From Bacillota bacterium (GTDB taxonomy: Bacteria > Bacillota > Clostridia > Lachnospirales > Lachnospiraceae), in contig JAEYFP010000016.1 in the NCBI GenBank assembly GCA_023402845.1, positions 1 to 64,000 of the forward strand: DNA of 64,000 bases. Direction: 5' to 3'. Each line of letters opens with the position of its first letter. The stretch's first letter is position 1. The notes below the pieces were generated by a model. That model ran no database searches and had not been told where the DNA came from. It worked only from the letters and a program-made list of their open reading frames with translations. Shown piece after piece: positions 42,836 through 51,318 of the stretch. A program made the translations under genes and the position numbers.

Positions 42836-42866
42836 AACACCATGATTGAAAGAGGAGGAAGGAAGT

Positions 42867-43805
42867 ATGATGAAAAAATTCATAAGACAATTAACAGCCG
42901 TGACACTTGGAGCCACCATGATATTCTCTTTGGCCGGATGCGGCACACAGGAAGCAGCATCGGCTCCGGCAGCGGAGGAAGCAGCGCCTGCCGCACCCGC
43001 CGAAGAGGAAACGGCGGCGGCAGAACCGGAAGAAACGGTTGCTGAAGAAGCGGTTACTGAAGAGACTGAAGGCAGCCTCGACGGGGCATTGTCCGGAGTC
43101 ACTTTAAAAGTCGGCACCTCCGGCTTGTTTGCACCATTCTCTTATTATGATGAGGACGGCACAACGCTGATCGGCTATGATCTCGATTTCCTGTATGCAC
43201 TTCAGGATCTGCTTGGCTTTGAGATTGACAGCTCGGTACAGGCAATGGATTATTCGGCTCTTACCACTTCGCTTGCAGAAGGAAAACTGGATATGGGAAT
43301 GGCCGCTCTCTGTGCCACTGACGAACGCAAGGAAGTCATGAATTTTTCCGATACCTACTATGACTCCGGCCAAATCCTGTGCATTAACACCGAAACCAGT
43401 CCGGCAGAACTGAAAAGTGTGGAAGATCTGAAAAGCGGCGATTACATCGTTGCGGTAGAAAAAGGCACCGCATCTCATCTTTACTGTACAAATAACGGTG
43501 TGCCGGAAGCTGCTCTCCAGGTCCATGACACGATTACCACCGCATATGAGTCTTTGGAACAGGGAAAGGTTGACTGCCTGATTCAGGACACTCCCGGTCT
43601 TGCTTACTATATTAAGACTACCGAAGGATCAAAGCTGGCAATGACAGGTGACGAATTTAATCAGGGGCAGGCTCCCTATGCCATTGCAATATCCTTTGAC
43701 TGTTCTGATGCAAACCCTGAGATCGTGTCCATCATCAACGAAGGGATCGCAGAATTAACTGCCAACGGTACTATGGAGCAGCTTAGAGTAAAGTGGTGTG
43801 AATAA
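42867..43805 (+). CDS. Amino-acid ABC transporter substrate-binding lipoprotein
   Basis: A 312-residue polar amino-acid binding protein (SBP_bac_3 type). A signal peptide ends in lipobox LAGC, followed by a ~45-residue Ala/Glu/Pro-rich linker and then the binding fold beginning LKVGTSGLFAPFSYYDEDG. Family motifs include GYDLDFLYAL and MDYSALTTSLAEGKLDMGMA. AGGAGG lies 8 nt before ATG 42867. The permease and ATPase are in the converging operon at 44542-45928. Context with prd and hyp genes suggests proline, hydroxyproline or a peptide-derived betaine as ligand; this is inference. Confidence 0.93.
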   Translation: MMKKFIRQLTAVTLGATMIFSLAGCGTQEAASAPAAEEAAPAAPAEEETAAAEPEETVAEEAVTEETEGSLDGALSGVTLKVGTSGLFAPFSYYDEDGTTLIGYDLDFLYALQDLLGFEIDSSVQAMDYSALTTSLAEGKLDMGMAALCATDERKEVMNFSDTYYDSGQILCINTETSPAELKSVEDLKSGDYIVAVEKGTASHLYCTNNGVPEAALQVHDTITTAYESLEQGKVDCLIQDTPGLAYYIKTTEGSKLAMTGDEFNQGQAPYAIAISFDCSDANPEIVSIINEGIAELTANGTMEQLRVKWCE

Positions 43806-43806
43806 A

Positions 43807-43888
43807 AAAAGCTCCCTGACTGCAGGAAGCTTTCAGCGGGCATTGCATTGTGACAGATGAAACTGTCATGGGGCAATGCTCCTTTTTT
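43807..43888 (+). terminator. Two terminators between converging genes
   Basis: AAGCTCCCTG/CAGGAAGCTT (43807-43832) is flanked by A and T runs and can act in both directions. A second hairpin at 43839-43880 (GCATTG/CAATGC outer stem, GACAG/CTGTC inner stem) ends in CCTTTTTT. The second overlaps the last codons of the converging kinase-like gene. Confidence 0.75.
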
Positions 43889-44498
43889 CAGCAAAAACTA
43901 TTCCGTCAAATCGTTTTCTGATAATACTGTCCAGGAGCTCCGCTGTCCCGGTAACGCCAAGCAGACTGCTGTCAATCATGAAATGCCGGTGTTGATAATT
44001 GTCCGGGGAATAGGACGCATACCGTTTCCAATACAAGTCCCTTGCCCTGTCAACTTCCCGGATCATCTTTTTCGCATCCTCGGCTCTCATCTTTAAGACC
44101 TCAATGCAATTTGTAAGACGCGCCTGCTCGGATGCATATATAAAAATATTAAAACAGTTTTTATAATCTTTCAAAACATAATCGGCACATCTTCCTACAA
44201 ATATGCAGGAGTTTTTATCTGCCAGATTAAGAATAATCTGCTGCTGCGTCCTGAAAATCCTGTCCTGCTTCTCTATGGAATCTGTTCCCAGCGGGAAGAG
44301 CATGTTAAAAAGATTGGATCTGATGCTCTTCTCTTCATAATTGCTGACTGCCGACACGGGCAAAGACATTTTTCTTGAGGTTTCCTCTACAATATCTCTG
44401 TCATAATATTCAATACCAAGCAATTGGGACAGCTCATGGGCAACAGATCTGCCAAGGCTGCCAAACTGGCGTGAGATTGTCACATAATATTTTTCCAT
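43866..44498 (-). CDS. Cytidylate kinase-like family protein
   Basis: A 210-residue P-loop kinase-like protein of the family annotated as cytidylate kinase-like (AAA_26/Cmk2). It begins EKYYVTISRQFGSLGRSVA, in which the P-loop is replaced by the family's SRQFGSGG-like motif, and has YYDRDIVEETS and CIFVGRCADYVL. True Cmk proteins have GxxGSGKG, so nucleotide kinase activity is unproven. It lies 43 bp after the ABC ATPase gene. Start ATG 44498 with GGAGGG 6 nt upstream (GTG at 44501 less likely). Its role in a transporter operon is unknown. Confidence 0.85.
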   Translation of the reverse strand: MEKYYVTISRQFGSLGRSVAHELSQLLGIEYYDRDIVEETSRKMSLPVSAVSNYEEKSIRSNLFNMLFPLGTDSIEKQDRIFRTQQQIILNLADKNSCIFVGRCADYVLKDYKNCFNIFIYASEQARLTNCIEVLKMRAEDAKKMIREVDRARDLYWKRYASYSPDNYQHRHFMIDSSLLGVTGTAELLDSIIRKRFDGIVFAEKRSIAP

Positions 44499-44541
44499 CA
44501 CATTCCCTCCGAAAATAAACTATGGCACATTCTGATTCCTC

Positions 44542-45276
44542 CTACAAAATCCTGGCAAGAAAAGATCTGGTGCGGTCGTGCGCGGGATTCGTAAATATCC
44601 TCTCGGGCGTTCCCTCCTCTACAATATAACCGTCCGCCATAAAAATAACCCGATCTGCTACATCCCGCGCAAATTCCATCTCATGCGTCACCACAACCAT
44701 TGTCATTCCTTCTTTGGCAAGTGCCTTCATAACGTCCAGAACATCCCCTACAAGCTCCGGATCCAATGCGGAAGTAGGTTCATCAAAAAGAAGTACTTTC
44801 GGATCCATTGCCAATGCCCGAGTAATAGCAACACGCTGTTGCTGCCCGCCGGACAGGGTGGCCGGCATTACATATGCCTTATCCTCCAATCCGACTTTTT
44901 TTAGGAGATCCATTGCCATTTCATCCGCCTCTGTCTTTGACCGCTTCTTTGTCAGTGTCGGCGCAAGTGTAATATTTTTTAATACATTCTTCATCGGAAA
45001 CAGATTGAAACGCTGAAACACCATTCCAACCTCTTCCCGATAATCACGCAGTGAAATCTGTTTATTATCCAGAATGTTTTTTTCTTCATAAAATATTTTT
45101 CCGCTTGTTGGATTCTCCAGAAGATTCATACAGCGAAGAAGCGTACTTTTACCGGAGCCCGAAGGGCCGATGATGCAGATTACTTCTCCTTCTGTTATTT
45201 CTATATTTATGTCCTTCAATACCATGAGATCTCCAAAATATTTTGATAAATGTTCAACTTTCATCATGATGCTCAT
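44542..45276 (-). CDS. Polar amino-acid ABC transporter ATPase (GlnQ-like)
   Basis: A 244-residue ABC ATPase with Walker A GPSGSGKST, Q-loop GMVFQRFNLFP, signature LSGGQQQRVAI and Walker B VLLFDEPTSALDPE, followed by the switch His in VVVTHEMEF. These are hallmarks of the GlnQ/HisP group. AGGAGG 7 nt upstream selects ATG 45276 over the longer in-frame form. It is 4 bp after the permease gene and energises that transporter. Confidence 0.96.
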   Translation of the reverse strand: MSIMMKVEHLSKYFGDLMVLKDINIEITEGEVICIIGPSGSGKSTLLRCMNLLENPTSGKIFYEEKNILDNKQISLRDYREEVGMVFQRFNLFPMKNVLKNITLAPTLTKKRSKTEADEMAMDLLKKVGLEDKAYVMPATLSGGQQQRVAITRALAMDPKVLLFDEPTSALDPELVGDVLDVMKALAKEGMTMVVVTHEMEFARDVADRVIFMADGYIVEEGTPERIFTNPAHDRTRSFLARIL

Positions 45277-45280
45277 TTTG

Positions 45281-45928
45281 TTACCTCCTGATCTTTCTTT
45301 CAACCTGTTTTTGCAGCAGCATTAATAAAGAAATAATTACCAGATAAAAAACGGCTCCGGCAGTATAACCTTCAATCACCTTAAAGCTCATTGCCGTATA
45401 ATTTTGTATCTGCTTTGTGATCTCATTTACAACAATGACAGAGAGCAATGCCGTATCCTTTACGGATATGATAAACTGGTTAAATAAGGCCGGAAGCATA
45501 GCATGAAATGCAGGAGGGACAATCAGATGAATCAATGTCTGTGTCGGCGTAAGTCCCAGCGACAGACCTGCCTCCCTCTGCCCCGGATCAATTCCCTCAA
45601 GCGCTCCCCGCACAATCTCCGCAATAAAAGCACCCGAATTCAATGTAATTACAATGATTCCCGCAGCATTACTGCTAAAATCTATCTTGATTATTTTTGG
45701 AATTACATAGTAAACATATAATGCCTGCACGATCAACGGCGTACCCCTTATCAACCAAATGTATACATTCGCCAGTGTCTTTGCAAACTTATTCTGACAT
45801 TGGAGGGCAAAGCCGGTCAGGCTTCCCAGGAGAAATCCCAGAAGAATTCCCGCTGCGGCTATAAATAATGTGAACTTTAATCCTCTGAATAGCATCGGCA
45901 ACAATACCGATAAAAAGCTCAATTCCAT
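45281..45928 (-). CDS. Polar amino-acid ABC transporter permease
   Basis: A 215-residue permease of the HisM family with about five hydrophobic helices. It contains FIAEIVRGALEGIDPGQREAG, the EAA-type coupling loop, and the family segment LIRGTPLIVQALYVYYV. The ATG at 45928 has AAGGA 9 nt upstream, whereas the longer in-frame start lacks family similarity. It heads the permease-ATPase-kinase operon, which is preceded by a promoter and an attenuator-like terminator. A single permease suggests a homodimeric channel. Confidence 0.95.
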   Translation of the reverse strand: MELSFLSVLLPMLFRGLKFTLFIAAAGILLGFLLGSLTGFALQCQNKFAKTLANVYIWLIRGTPLIVQALYVYYVIPKIIKIDFSSNAAGIIVITLNSGAFIAEIVRGALEGIDPGQREAGLSLGLTPTQTLIHLIVPPAFHAMLPALFNQFIISVKDTALLSVIVVNEITKQIQNYTAMSFKVIEGYTAGAVFYLVIISLLMLLQKQVERKIRR

Positions 45929-45987
45929 AATGTCTTCCTTTCTGGTTTCATAATTTCCGGATCGGCTGATTACAGCCCTTCTCCAAA

Positions 45988-46028
45988 GAAAAAAGGACAT
46001 CCTTTCCGTGTAAAAGGAAAGAACATCC
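45988..46028 (-). terminator. Attenuator-like terminator before the permease gene
   Basis: On the minus strand GGATGTTCTTTCC (46016-46028) pairs along 13 bp, including G-U pairs, with GGAAAGGATGTCC (45995-46007) around an 8-nt loop, followed by TTTTTTC. It lies between the promoter at 46048-46076 and the permease start, so expression probably needs readthrough. Confidence 0.75.
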
Positions 46029-46047
46029 TCGTTCAAATATTGTAAAA

Positions 46048-46076
46048 AATATAGCAAACTATACGGGATTTGTCAA
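46048..46076 (-). promoter_or_regulatory. Promoter of the permease operon
   Basis: TTGACA (46071-46076) and TATATT (46048-46053) on the minus strand are 17 bp apart. It is divergent from the LysR gene; LysR proteins often act on such shared regions. Confidence 0.75.
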
Positions 46077-46202
46077 TAAAAGCCTAAATAGAAGTTACGA
46101 TAAAGATTGTGATTGCACACGGAATATTCTATAATAAGAAAAACGAAACTCGAATATTACATGATCCAGACTGCATACATCGAACCCGGCACAGGAGGCG
46201 CT

Positions 46203-47093
46203 ATGGACATCAACAAATACCGACTATTCGCAGATATCACAGAAACAAAAAACTTTACAAGAAGCGGAGAGCGACTCGGATATTCTCAATCCGGGGTAAG
46301 CCATATTTTAAGAGGTCTCGAGGCCGATCTTGGTTTTCCTTTATTTATCCGGGCGAGACACGGCGTATCCCTCACACCAAACGCCGCCCTCATTCTTCCT
46401 CTTGTCCGCAGCATACTTGCCGATTATGAAAAGCTGGATCAGACCATTCATGCCATTAACGGACTGGAAGAAGGTCAGCTTACCATCGGAACCTATTCCA
46501 GCATTTCCGCCCACATTCTCCCTCCGATTCTCCATGAATTCAAGGAAATGCACCCGCATATCAACATTTACTTAAAAGAGGGAGGTGCCGAGGATATTAT
46601 GCAGTGGATTGATTCGAATATGGTAGATATCGGATTTTTAAGTCTTCCCAAATCACGCTCCTATCACTGGATTCCGCTCGGAAAAGATCCCCTTGTTGCA
46701 GTGCTGCCCAAGGATCATCCTCTTTCCACAGACGATTCCTTTCCCATAAAAGATTTCGAAAACCAGCCCTTTATTATCTCGGCTGCCGGTACGGACTACG
46801 ACATCCACGATGCTTTGGAGAGCACACATGTCAACCCCGATTATAAGTATTCCTCCATGGATGATCATGCCATTATCTCCATGGTAATTCATCATTTGGG
46901 CATCAGCATCCTCCCCAGCCTGATCCTGACAGGCTTTGAACAACAGGTCACCGCCCTTCCGCTTAAGCCTTATTTTTATCGGGAGCTGGGAATCGGCATG
47001 CGCTCTTACACCGAGTTATCGCCCGTCGCCAAAAAGTTTACCGATTTTTCCAAAGAACGCATTCCCTTCTATTCCACTCTTCAGCATCAATGA
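46203..47093 (+). CDS. LysR-family transcriptional regulator
   Basis: A 296-residue LysR regulator. The N-terminal winged helix-turn-helix begins MDINKYRLFADITETKNF with SGERLGYSQSGVSHILRGLE, then the standard effector-binding fold (GQLTIGTYSSISAHILPPIL). AGGAGG 5 nt upstream fixes the start at 46203; the upstream in-frame extension is untranslated leader. It is divergent from the ABC transporter operon and converges on hypD with a 7-bp overlap. It probably controls the transporter and possibly the hyp genes; its ligand is unknown. Confidence 0.94.
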   Translation: MDINKYRLFADITETKNFTRSGERLGYSQSGVSHILRGLEADLGFPLFIRARHGVSLTPNAALILPLVRSILADYEKLDQTIHAINGLEEGQLTIGTYSSISAHILPPILHEFKEMHPHINIYLKEGGAEDIMQWIDSNMVDIGFLSLPKSRSYHWIPLGKDPLVAVLPKDHPLSTDDSFPIKDFENQPFIISAAGTDYDIHDALESTHVNPDYKYSSMDDHAIISMVIHHLGISILPSLILTGFEQQVTALPLKPYFYRELGIGMRSYTELSPVAKKFTDFSKERIPFYSTLQHQ

Positions 47094-49459
47094 AAGGTCT
47101 GCTCTGTTCTTTCTATAATTTCGTCCTGAAGCTCTTTGCTTAAGTTGCGAAAATGATCACTGTACCCGGCAACCCTGACGATTAGTTCCTTATACTCCTC
47201 CGGTCGTTTCTGTGCATCAATGAGCGTCTGCCTGTCTATAACATTAAATTGGATATGATGACCATCCAGCTCAAAGTATGTGCGGATCAGATTTGCCATC
47301 TGCTCCAGCCCGTTTTCCCCCGCAACAACAGACGGTGTGAATTTTTGATTCAATAGAGTTCCTCCCGTACGCAGATGATCCATTTTGGAGGCAGATTTTA
47401 TGACGGCTGTCGGTCCCTGCATATCGGCTGATTTTTCCGGAGAGATTCCTTCGGAAACCGGCTTATGTGCCAGTCTTCCATTTGGACTTGCAAGCATTAC
47501 CTCTCCAAAATAGACATGGCAGGTAGTCGGAAGCATATTAATGCGGTATGTCCCGCCCTTTACGTTAGGTCTTCCTGTCACGCTGCCGCAAAAGTAATCG
47601 AAGACCTCTTCCATGATCTGATCTGCGGCATCTTCATCATTTCCATACTTAGGAGAATGATTGCTCACCATATTCCGTATCCGGTCATGCCCTTCAAAAT
47701 TATCCAGCAGCGCCTGCATAAGCTGAGCCATAGTAAATTTTTTCTTCTCAAATACCTGATATTTCATCGCCGCCAGAGAATCTGTAACGGTTGCAATCCC
47801 CACACCTTGAATATAGTTTGTATTGTATCTTGCACCTCCGTCATTATAATCCCTTCCCTTTAAAATGCAATCATTTGTGATGACCGACAAAAAAGGAACC
47901 GGCATGTATTTTCCGTAGATTGCCTCAATTATATTATTTCCCCGTATTTTGATATCCAGAAAATAATTAATCTGTTTTTGATAGGCTTCCATCAACTCCT
48001 CATAGGATCTGAAATCTTCGGCATTTCCCAGCGGAAGTCCTATCTGCTTTTTATTTATCTGATCAAACCCATTAAACAGCGTCAGCTCCAAAATCTTCGG
48101 CAGATTAAAGTATCCTGTCAGAATATATGCCTCGTTGCCAAACGCGCCCGTTTCCACACACCCGCTTGTTCCCCCCTTTCTTGCATCTTCTATGGTTTTT
48201 CCCGCATTCAAAAGCTCCTGGATAATTGCCTCGGTATTATAAAAAGCAGGCTGCCCCCATCCTTTCCTTGATATTTCACATGCTTTTAAAAGAAAAGCCC
48301 GTGGTGTTTTTCTGCTGATCTGAACGTTGGAGCTTGGCTGCAGGAGCTTCATCTCATCCATGCACTCCAATATCAGATAACTGATCTCATTCACGCCATC
48401 CTGACCGTCTGGCGTGATACCGCCGGTATTAATATTTGCAAAATCCGTATAAGTACTGCTTTCCTTTAAAGTAATACCGACCTTTGGCGGCGCCGGCTGA
48501 TTATTAAATTTGATCCAAAGACACTCCAAAAGCTCCTTGGCTCTTTCTCCCGTGAGAATTCCGGCCTCCACATCGGCCCTGTAAAAATAAATCAGATGTT
48601 GATCCAGCCTTCCCGGAGAAAAGGCATCCCAAGGATTCAATTCCGTTGTTACTCCCAAGTGAACAAACCAATACATCTGAACAGCCTGCCAATAGGTTTT
48701 TGGTTTATAAGCCGGAACTACGGCACAGTTTTTTGCAATCTGCAACAGCTCCCCTCTGCGCACCTCATTTGTTTCTTCATCGGCCAGAGCAAGCGCATAG
48801 TCATGATAACGCTTTCCAAGAATCAGTACCGCATCACAGGCAATGCTCATTGCCCGCAGCTCCTGTTCTTTTTCAAGTGCCTGCCTGTCATGGGTATAAT
48901 CCAACTGTTTGATTGCCGACTCGATCTCTTCCTTATATTCAAGAAATCCCTTCTTATAAATATTTTCAGACCCAACTGTATGACCGGGGCCTCTCTGCTC
49001 CATAAACTCTGTAAAAATACCGGCTTGGTATGCCGCCTTCCAGTCTTCTGACATATGAGAAAGAATCCTGTGGCGAATGGAACGCTCCTTCCAAAAAGGG
49101 ATGATCTCCTTTTCCTGAAACTCGAAATCCTCCTCCTTTACAAGAAAGCGGATCAGTTCTCTGCCATTCATTGTATGAAGATCCTCCTGTGTATGACAGC
49201 ACAGTTCCGGAAAGGTAGGCGTTGCCTGAGGACCTGCACCCTTTTCGCCTACGATCAGTTCCTCCCTGTGAAGATATAACGTCTTGTTTGAAAAATAATG
49301 CTTCAGTACTAAAGCACGCAGTTCCGGAACCGACACGCGTCCTTCCCATCTCCGATAAGCCTGCGTCACTAACCTTGCGCGTTCCATATCAATATAAGCC
49401 GGTGTTTTTATACTGATCTGCCTCAAATTTTGAATTCGTTTATTCATTCCGCGTTCCAT
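47087..49459 (-). CDS. hypD: trans-4-hydroxy-L-proline dehydratase HypD (glycyl radical enzyme)
   Basis: A 790-residue glycyl radical enzyme. The radical-bearing Gly is in VRVAGYSDHF near the C-terminus and the active-site Cys-Glu pair in GGTSGCVETGAFG. Blocks such as GVTTELNPWDAFSPGRLDQH, KVGITLKESSTYTDFANINT and PSNVQISRKTP match what I know of HypD from gut Clostridia much better than pyruvate formate-lyase or glycerol dehydratase. HypD dehydrates hydroxyproline to pyrroline-5-carboxylate in the anaerobic cytoplasm. GGAGGTTAAA precedes the ATG. It is 1 bp after the activase gene. Confidence 0.95.
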   Translation of the reverse strand: MERGMNKRIQNLRQISIKTPAYIDMERARLVTQAYRRWEGRVSVPELRALVLKHYFSNKTLYLHREELIVGEKGAGPQATPTFPELCCHTQEDLHTMNGRELIRFLVKEEDFEFQEKEIIPFWKERSIRHRILSHMSEDWKAAYQAGIFTEFMEQRGPGHTVGSENIYKKGFLEYKEEIESAIKQLDYTHDRQALEKEQELRAMSIACDAVLILGKRYHDYALALADEETNEVRRGELLQIAKNCAVVPAYKPKTYWQAVQMYWFVHLGVTTELNPWDAFSPGRLDQHLIYFYRADVEAGILTGERAKELLECLWIKFNNQPAPPKVGITLKESSTYTDFANINTGGITPDGQDGVNEISYLILECMDEMKLLQPSSNVQISRKTPRAFLLKACEISRKGWGQPAFYNTEAIIQELLNAGKTIEDARKGGTSGCVETGAFGNEAYILTGYFNLPKILELTLFNGFDQINKKQIGLPLGNAEDFRSYEELMEAYQKQINYFLDIKIRGNNIIEAIYGKYMPVPFLSVITNDCILKGRDYNDGGARYNTNYIQGVGIATVTDSLAAMKYQVFEKKKFTMAQLMQALLDNFEGHDRIRNMVSNHSPKYGNDEDAADQIMEEVFDYFCGSVTGRPNVKGGTYRINMLPTTCHVYFGEVMLASPNGRLAHKPVSEGISPEKSADMQGPTAVIKSASKMDHLRTGGTLLNQKFTPSVVAGENGLEQMANLIRTYFELDGHHIQFNVIDRQTLIDAQKRPEEYKELIVRVAGYSDHFRNLSKELQDEIIERTEQTFH

Positions 49460-49460
49460 T

Positions 49461-50375
49461 TTAACCTCCTATCATTATCTGATTAAATCCATATTTCTGA
49501 AAAACAGATTGAAAGGTTTCCAGTTCCTCTTTGTTTGGGGAATAGAAGGCAGCTCCCTCGTATTCCCTATTCAGACGCTTATATTTCCCTTTTCCCGTAT
49601 TATGATAAGGAAGCAAATGAATCTGCCTTACCGCTATTTCTTCGCGTTTTAAAAACATGGCTGTCTGTTCCATATTCTCCGCCGTATTATTTACACCCCC
49701 GATCACGGGAATGCGGATCCACAAGTAAGCACCTTTGCGGCTCAGTCTGATTAAATTATGAAGAATCAATTCGTTGTTTTCACCCGTATACCGCTTATGC
49801 AGAGCCCCATCCATCATTTTAATATCATACAAAAAAACATTTACGTAAGGCAGAAGTCTTTCCATAACAGTAAACGGAGCATGCCCGCACGTATCGACAT
49901 TAATCCTGTATCCTTTTGTATAAAGTTCCTGAAAGAGCCTTTCCAGATAATCCGGATTCTGTGCCAACACCTCTCCTCCGGAAAACGTCACGCCTCCCCC
50001 CGATCTCTCGTAAAATGCTCTGTCTTTTTCCACCTCCCGCACCAATTCCTCTACCGTGTACTGTCTTCCTGACAGGTGTCTTATATTTTGAAGACAATCA
50101 TCCAAACAGATTCCACAACGTCTGCAGTGCTCTTCGTCTGTTACGGCCCGGCCATCCCTGACAGTCACCGCCTTTTGCGGGCAGACTGCCGCACAGTTAC
50201 CGCAGCCGGTACAGCGATCCTCTTCAAATAGTAATTGGGGCATATAACTCTGTGTTTCGGGATTATGGCACCAGACACAGGAGAGTGGACAACCCTTAAA
50301 AAATACGGTCGTACGTATGCCGTCTCCGTCATGTATGGAATATTTTTGTATATCCGTTACTAATGGAAGTTTCAT
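49461..50375 (-). CDS. hypE: HypD-activating radical SAM enzyme HypE
   Basis: A 304-residue glycyl radical activase. The radical SAM cluster motif is FFKGCPLSCVWCHNPE, and two ferredoxin-type clusters follow in CTGCGNCAAVCPQ and CRRCGICLDDC. The GGGVTFSGGEVL motif binds S-adenosylmethionine. It makes the glycyl radical on HypD. It is the first gene after a consensus promoter and is tightly linked to hypD, which supports the pairing. Confidence 0.95.
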   Translation of the reverse strand: MKLPLVTDIQKYSIHDGDGIRTTVFFKGCPLSCVWCHNPETQSYMPQLLFEEDRCTGCGNCAAVCPQKAVTVRDGRAVTDEEHCRRCGICLDDCLQNIRHLSGRQYTVEELVREVEKDRAFYERSGGGVTFSGGEVLAQNPDYLERLFQELYTKGYRINVDTCGHAPFTVMERLLPYVNVFLYDIKMMDGALHKRYTGENNELILHNLIRLSRKGAYLWIRIPVIGGVNNTAENMEQTAMFLKREEIAVRQIHLLPYHNTGKGKYKRLNREYEGAAFYSPNKEELETFQSVFQKYGFNQIMIGG

Positions 50376-50409
50376 ATCTGCTCCGTTTTATATTTCATTT
50401 TATACCTTG

Positions 50410-50460
50410 TTCTAAACTGCGGTCTAATTAAATCGTATTCTTTTTTGCTTTATTTGTCAA
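50410..50460 (-). promoter_or_regulatory. hypE-hypD promoter with a repeated CAGTTTAGAA site
   Basis: On the minus strand TTGACA (50455-50460) and TACGAT (50432-50437) are 17 bp apart. CAGTTTAGAA follows at 50410-50419 near +15 and occurs again upstream at 50498-50507. A nearby imperfect inverted pair TTAGAC/GTTTAG suggests a repressor site, perhaps for the adjoining TetR protein. Confidence 0.7.
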
Positions 50461-50496
50461 GAAAAAAGCGATGCCGTCATTGCTGACTGCTTCGCC
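50461..50496 (-). terminator. Terminator after the first TetR gene
   Basis: On the minus strand GCGAAGCAGTCA and TGACGGCATCGC form a stem with two mismatches and loop GCAA, followed by TTTTTTC. It ends directly at the hypE -35 hexamer, separating the TetR transcript from hypE. Confidence 0.75.
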
Positions 50497-50550
50497 CTTC
50501 TAAACTGAATTATATAGTTCTGTTTCAAATATATACGCAATAGAAAAAAA

Positions 50551-51135
50551 TTAATGATCCCTAAATGCACACATCATCAGAGGCAAATACTCTCTGCTGT
50601 ATTCAGACAGCGAATAGCTTCCTTTTTCCAGACACCAATCGGAAATCAGTGCACGCTCACAAAGAGAATAATATTTGGATATCTCCCTGACTGATTTCTC
50701 TTTCGTAATCTGTCCCCGTCTTTGCCCTTCTTCGATAATTTCTGCCACCAGCTTATAGTAAACGCGGTTCTGATCTAATAGACTGGAACTTCCTTTTGCC
50801 AAAAGCTGAGTCGAATAAAGGGAGGCCAGCAGATTCCGATCAATCTTCTCTTCAATAAACCGATGCATCGTATTATTCATAAACAACAGCTTTTCATAGC
50901 TGTCAAGCTCTAAGTCCATACTTTGTCTCAGCTTCTCATATTCGTGGTCAAAAATCACAGAAAGCGTATCCAACAACGCGTCTTTACTTACAAAATAATA
51001 GTAAAATGAGCCCTTCGAAATATGCGCGGCAGAAATAATATCTTCCAATGTTGTGTTTTCATAGCCCTTTTCATGGAACAAGTCCCATGCCGCCTTAATA
51101 ATTCTGTCTTTCATTTGAATTTTCTCTGGCATCAT
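50551..51135 (-). CDS. TetR/AcrR family regulator (upstream of hypE)
   Basis: A 194-residue TetR protein. Its helix-turn-helix domain has TLEDIISAAHISKGSFYYYFVSKD at about residues 28-51. The ligand domain is unremarkable. The start uses AAGGAG 10 nt upstream of ATG-ATG; either Met could be used. It lies upstream of hypE in the same direction but a terminator separates them. Control of hypED or of the divergent transporter genes is possible; nothing in the sequence fixes the target. Confidence 0.92.
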   Translation of the reverse strand: MMPEKIQMKDRIIKAAWDLFHEKGYENTTLEDIISAAHISKGSFYYYFVSKDALLDTLSVIFDHEYEKLRQSMDLELDSYEKLLFMNNTMHRFIEEKIDRNLLASLYSTQLLAKGSSSLLDQNRVYYKLVAEIIEEGQRRGQITKEKSVREISKYYSLCERALISDWCLEKGSYSLSEYSREYLPLMMCAFRDH

Positions 51136-51245
51136 CCCATATTATCTCCTTAGGTTTTTGCACTTTGTTCCGGTATTCCATCAAGTTCAATAACATTGTA
51201 TCAAATCGCCGGTGTGATGGCTAGTCCTAATCACAATGGTTTCAC

Positions 51246-51292
51246 TTGACAAGACAAAACTTCTCATGCTATGATAAACAACGTTAGCTAAC
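51246..51292 (+). promoter_or_regulatory. Promoter and GTTAGCTAAC operator of the second TetR gene
   Basis: TTGACA (51246-51251) is 18 bp from TATGAT (51270-51275), which has an extended TGC. The palindrome GTTAGCTAAC (51283-51292) covers the expected start. A related palindrome precedes the ABC exporter genes, so the TetR protein probably controls both. Confidence 0.75.
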
Positions 51293-51318
51293 TATGTTCG
51301 CAATGCAGGAGTGATGAA

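Larger units (their letters stand above)
42489..42866. promoter_or_regulatory. Divergent control region between prdC and a transporter gene
   Basis: This 378-bp gap holds the two divergent promoters. On the minus strand TTTACT (42556-42561), 17 bp, TATGAT (42533-42538) could serve the prd operon. On the plus strand TTGACA (42674-42679), 17 bp, TATGAT (42697-42702) is a strong promoter for the binding-protein gene. Two tandem hairpins follow on the plus side and are listed separately. No ORF is supported. Confidence 0.65.

Noticed and set aside
47087..49459. Pyruvate formate-lyase or glycerol dehydratase identity
   Set aside because: The GGTSGCVETG block and whole-length similarity fit hydroxyproline dehydratase; PFL has a Cys-Cys active site.
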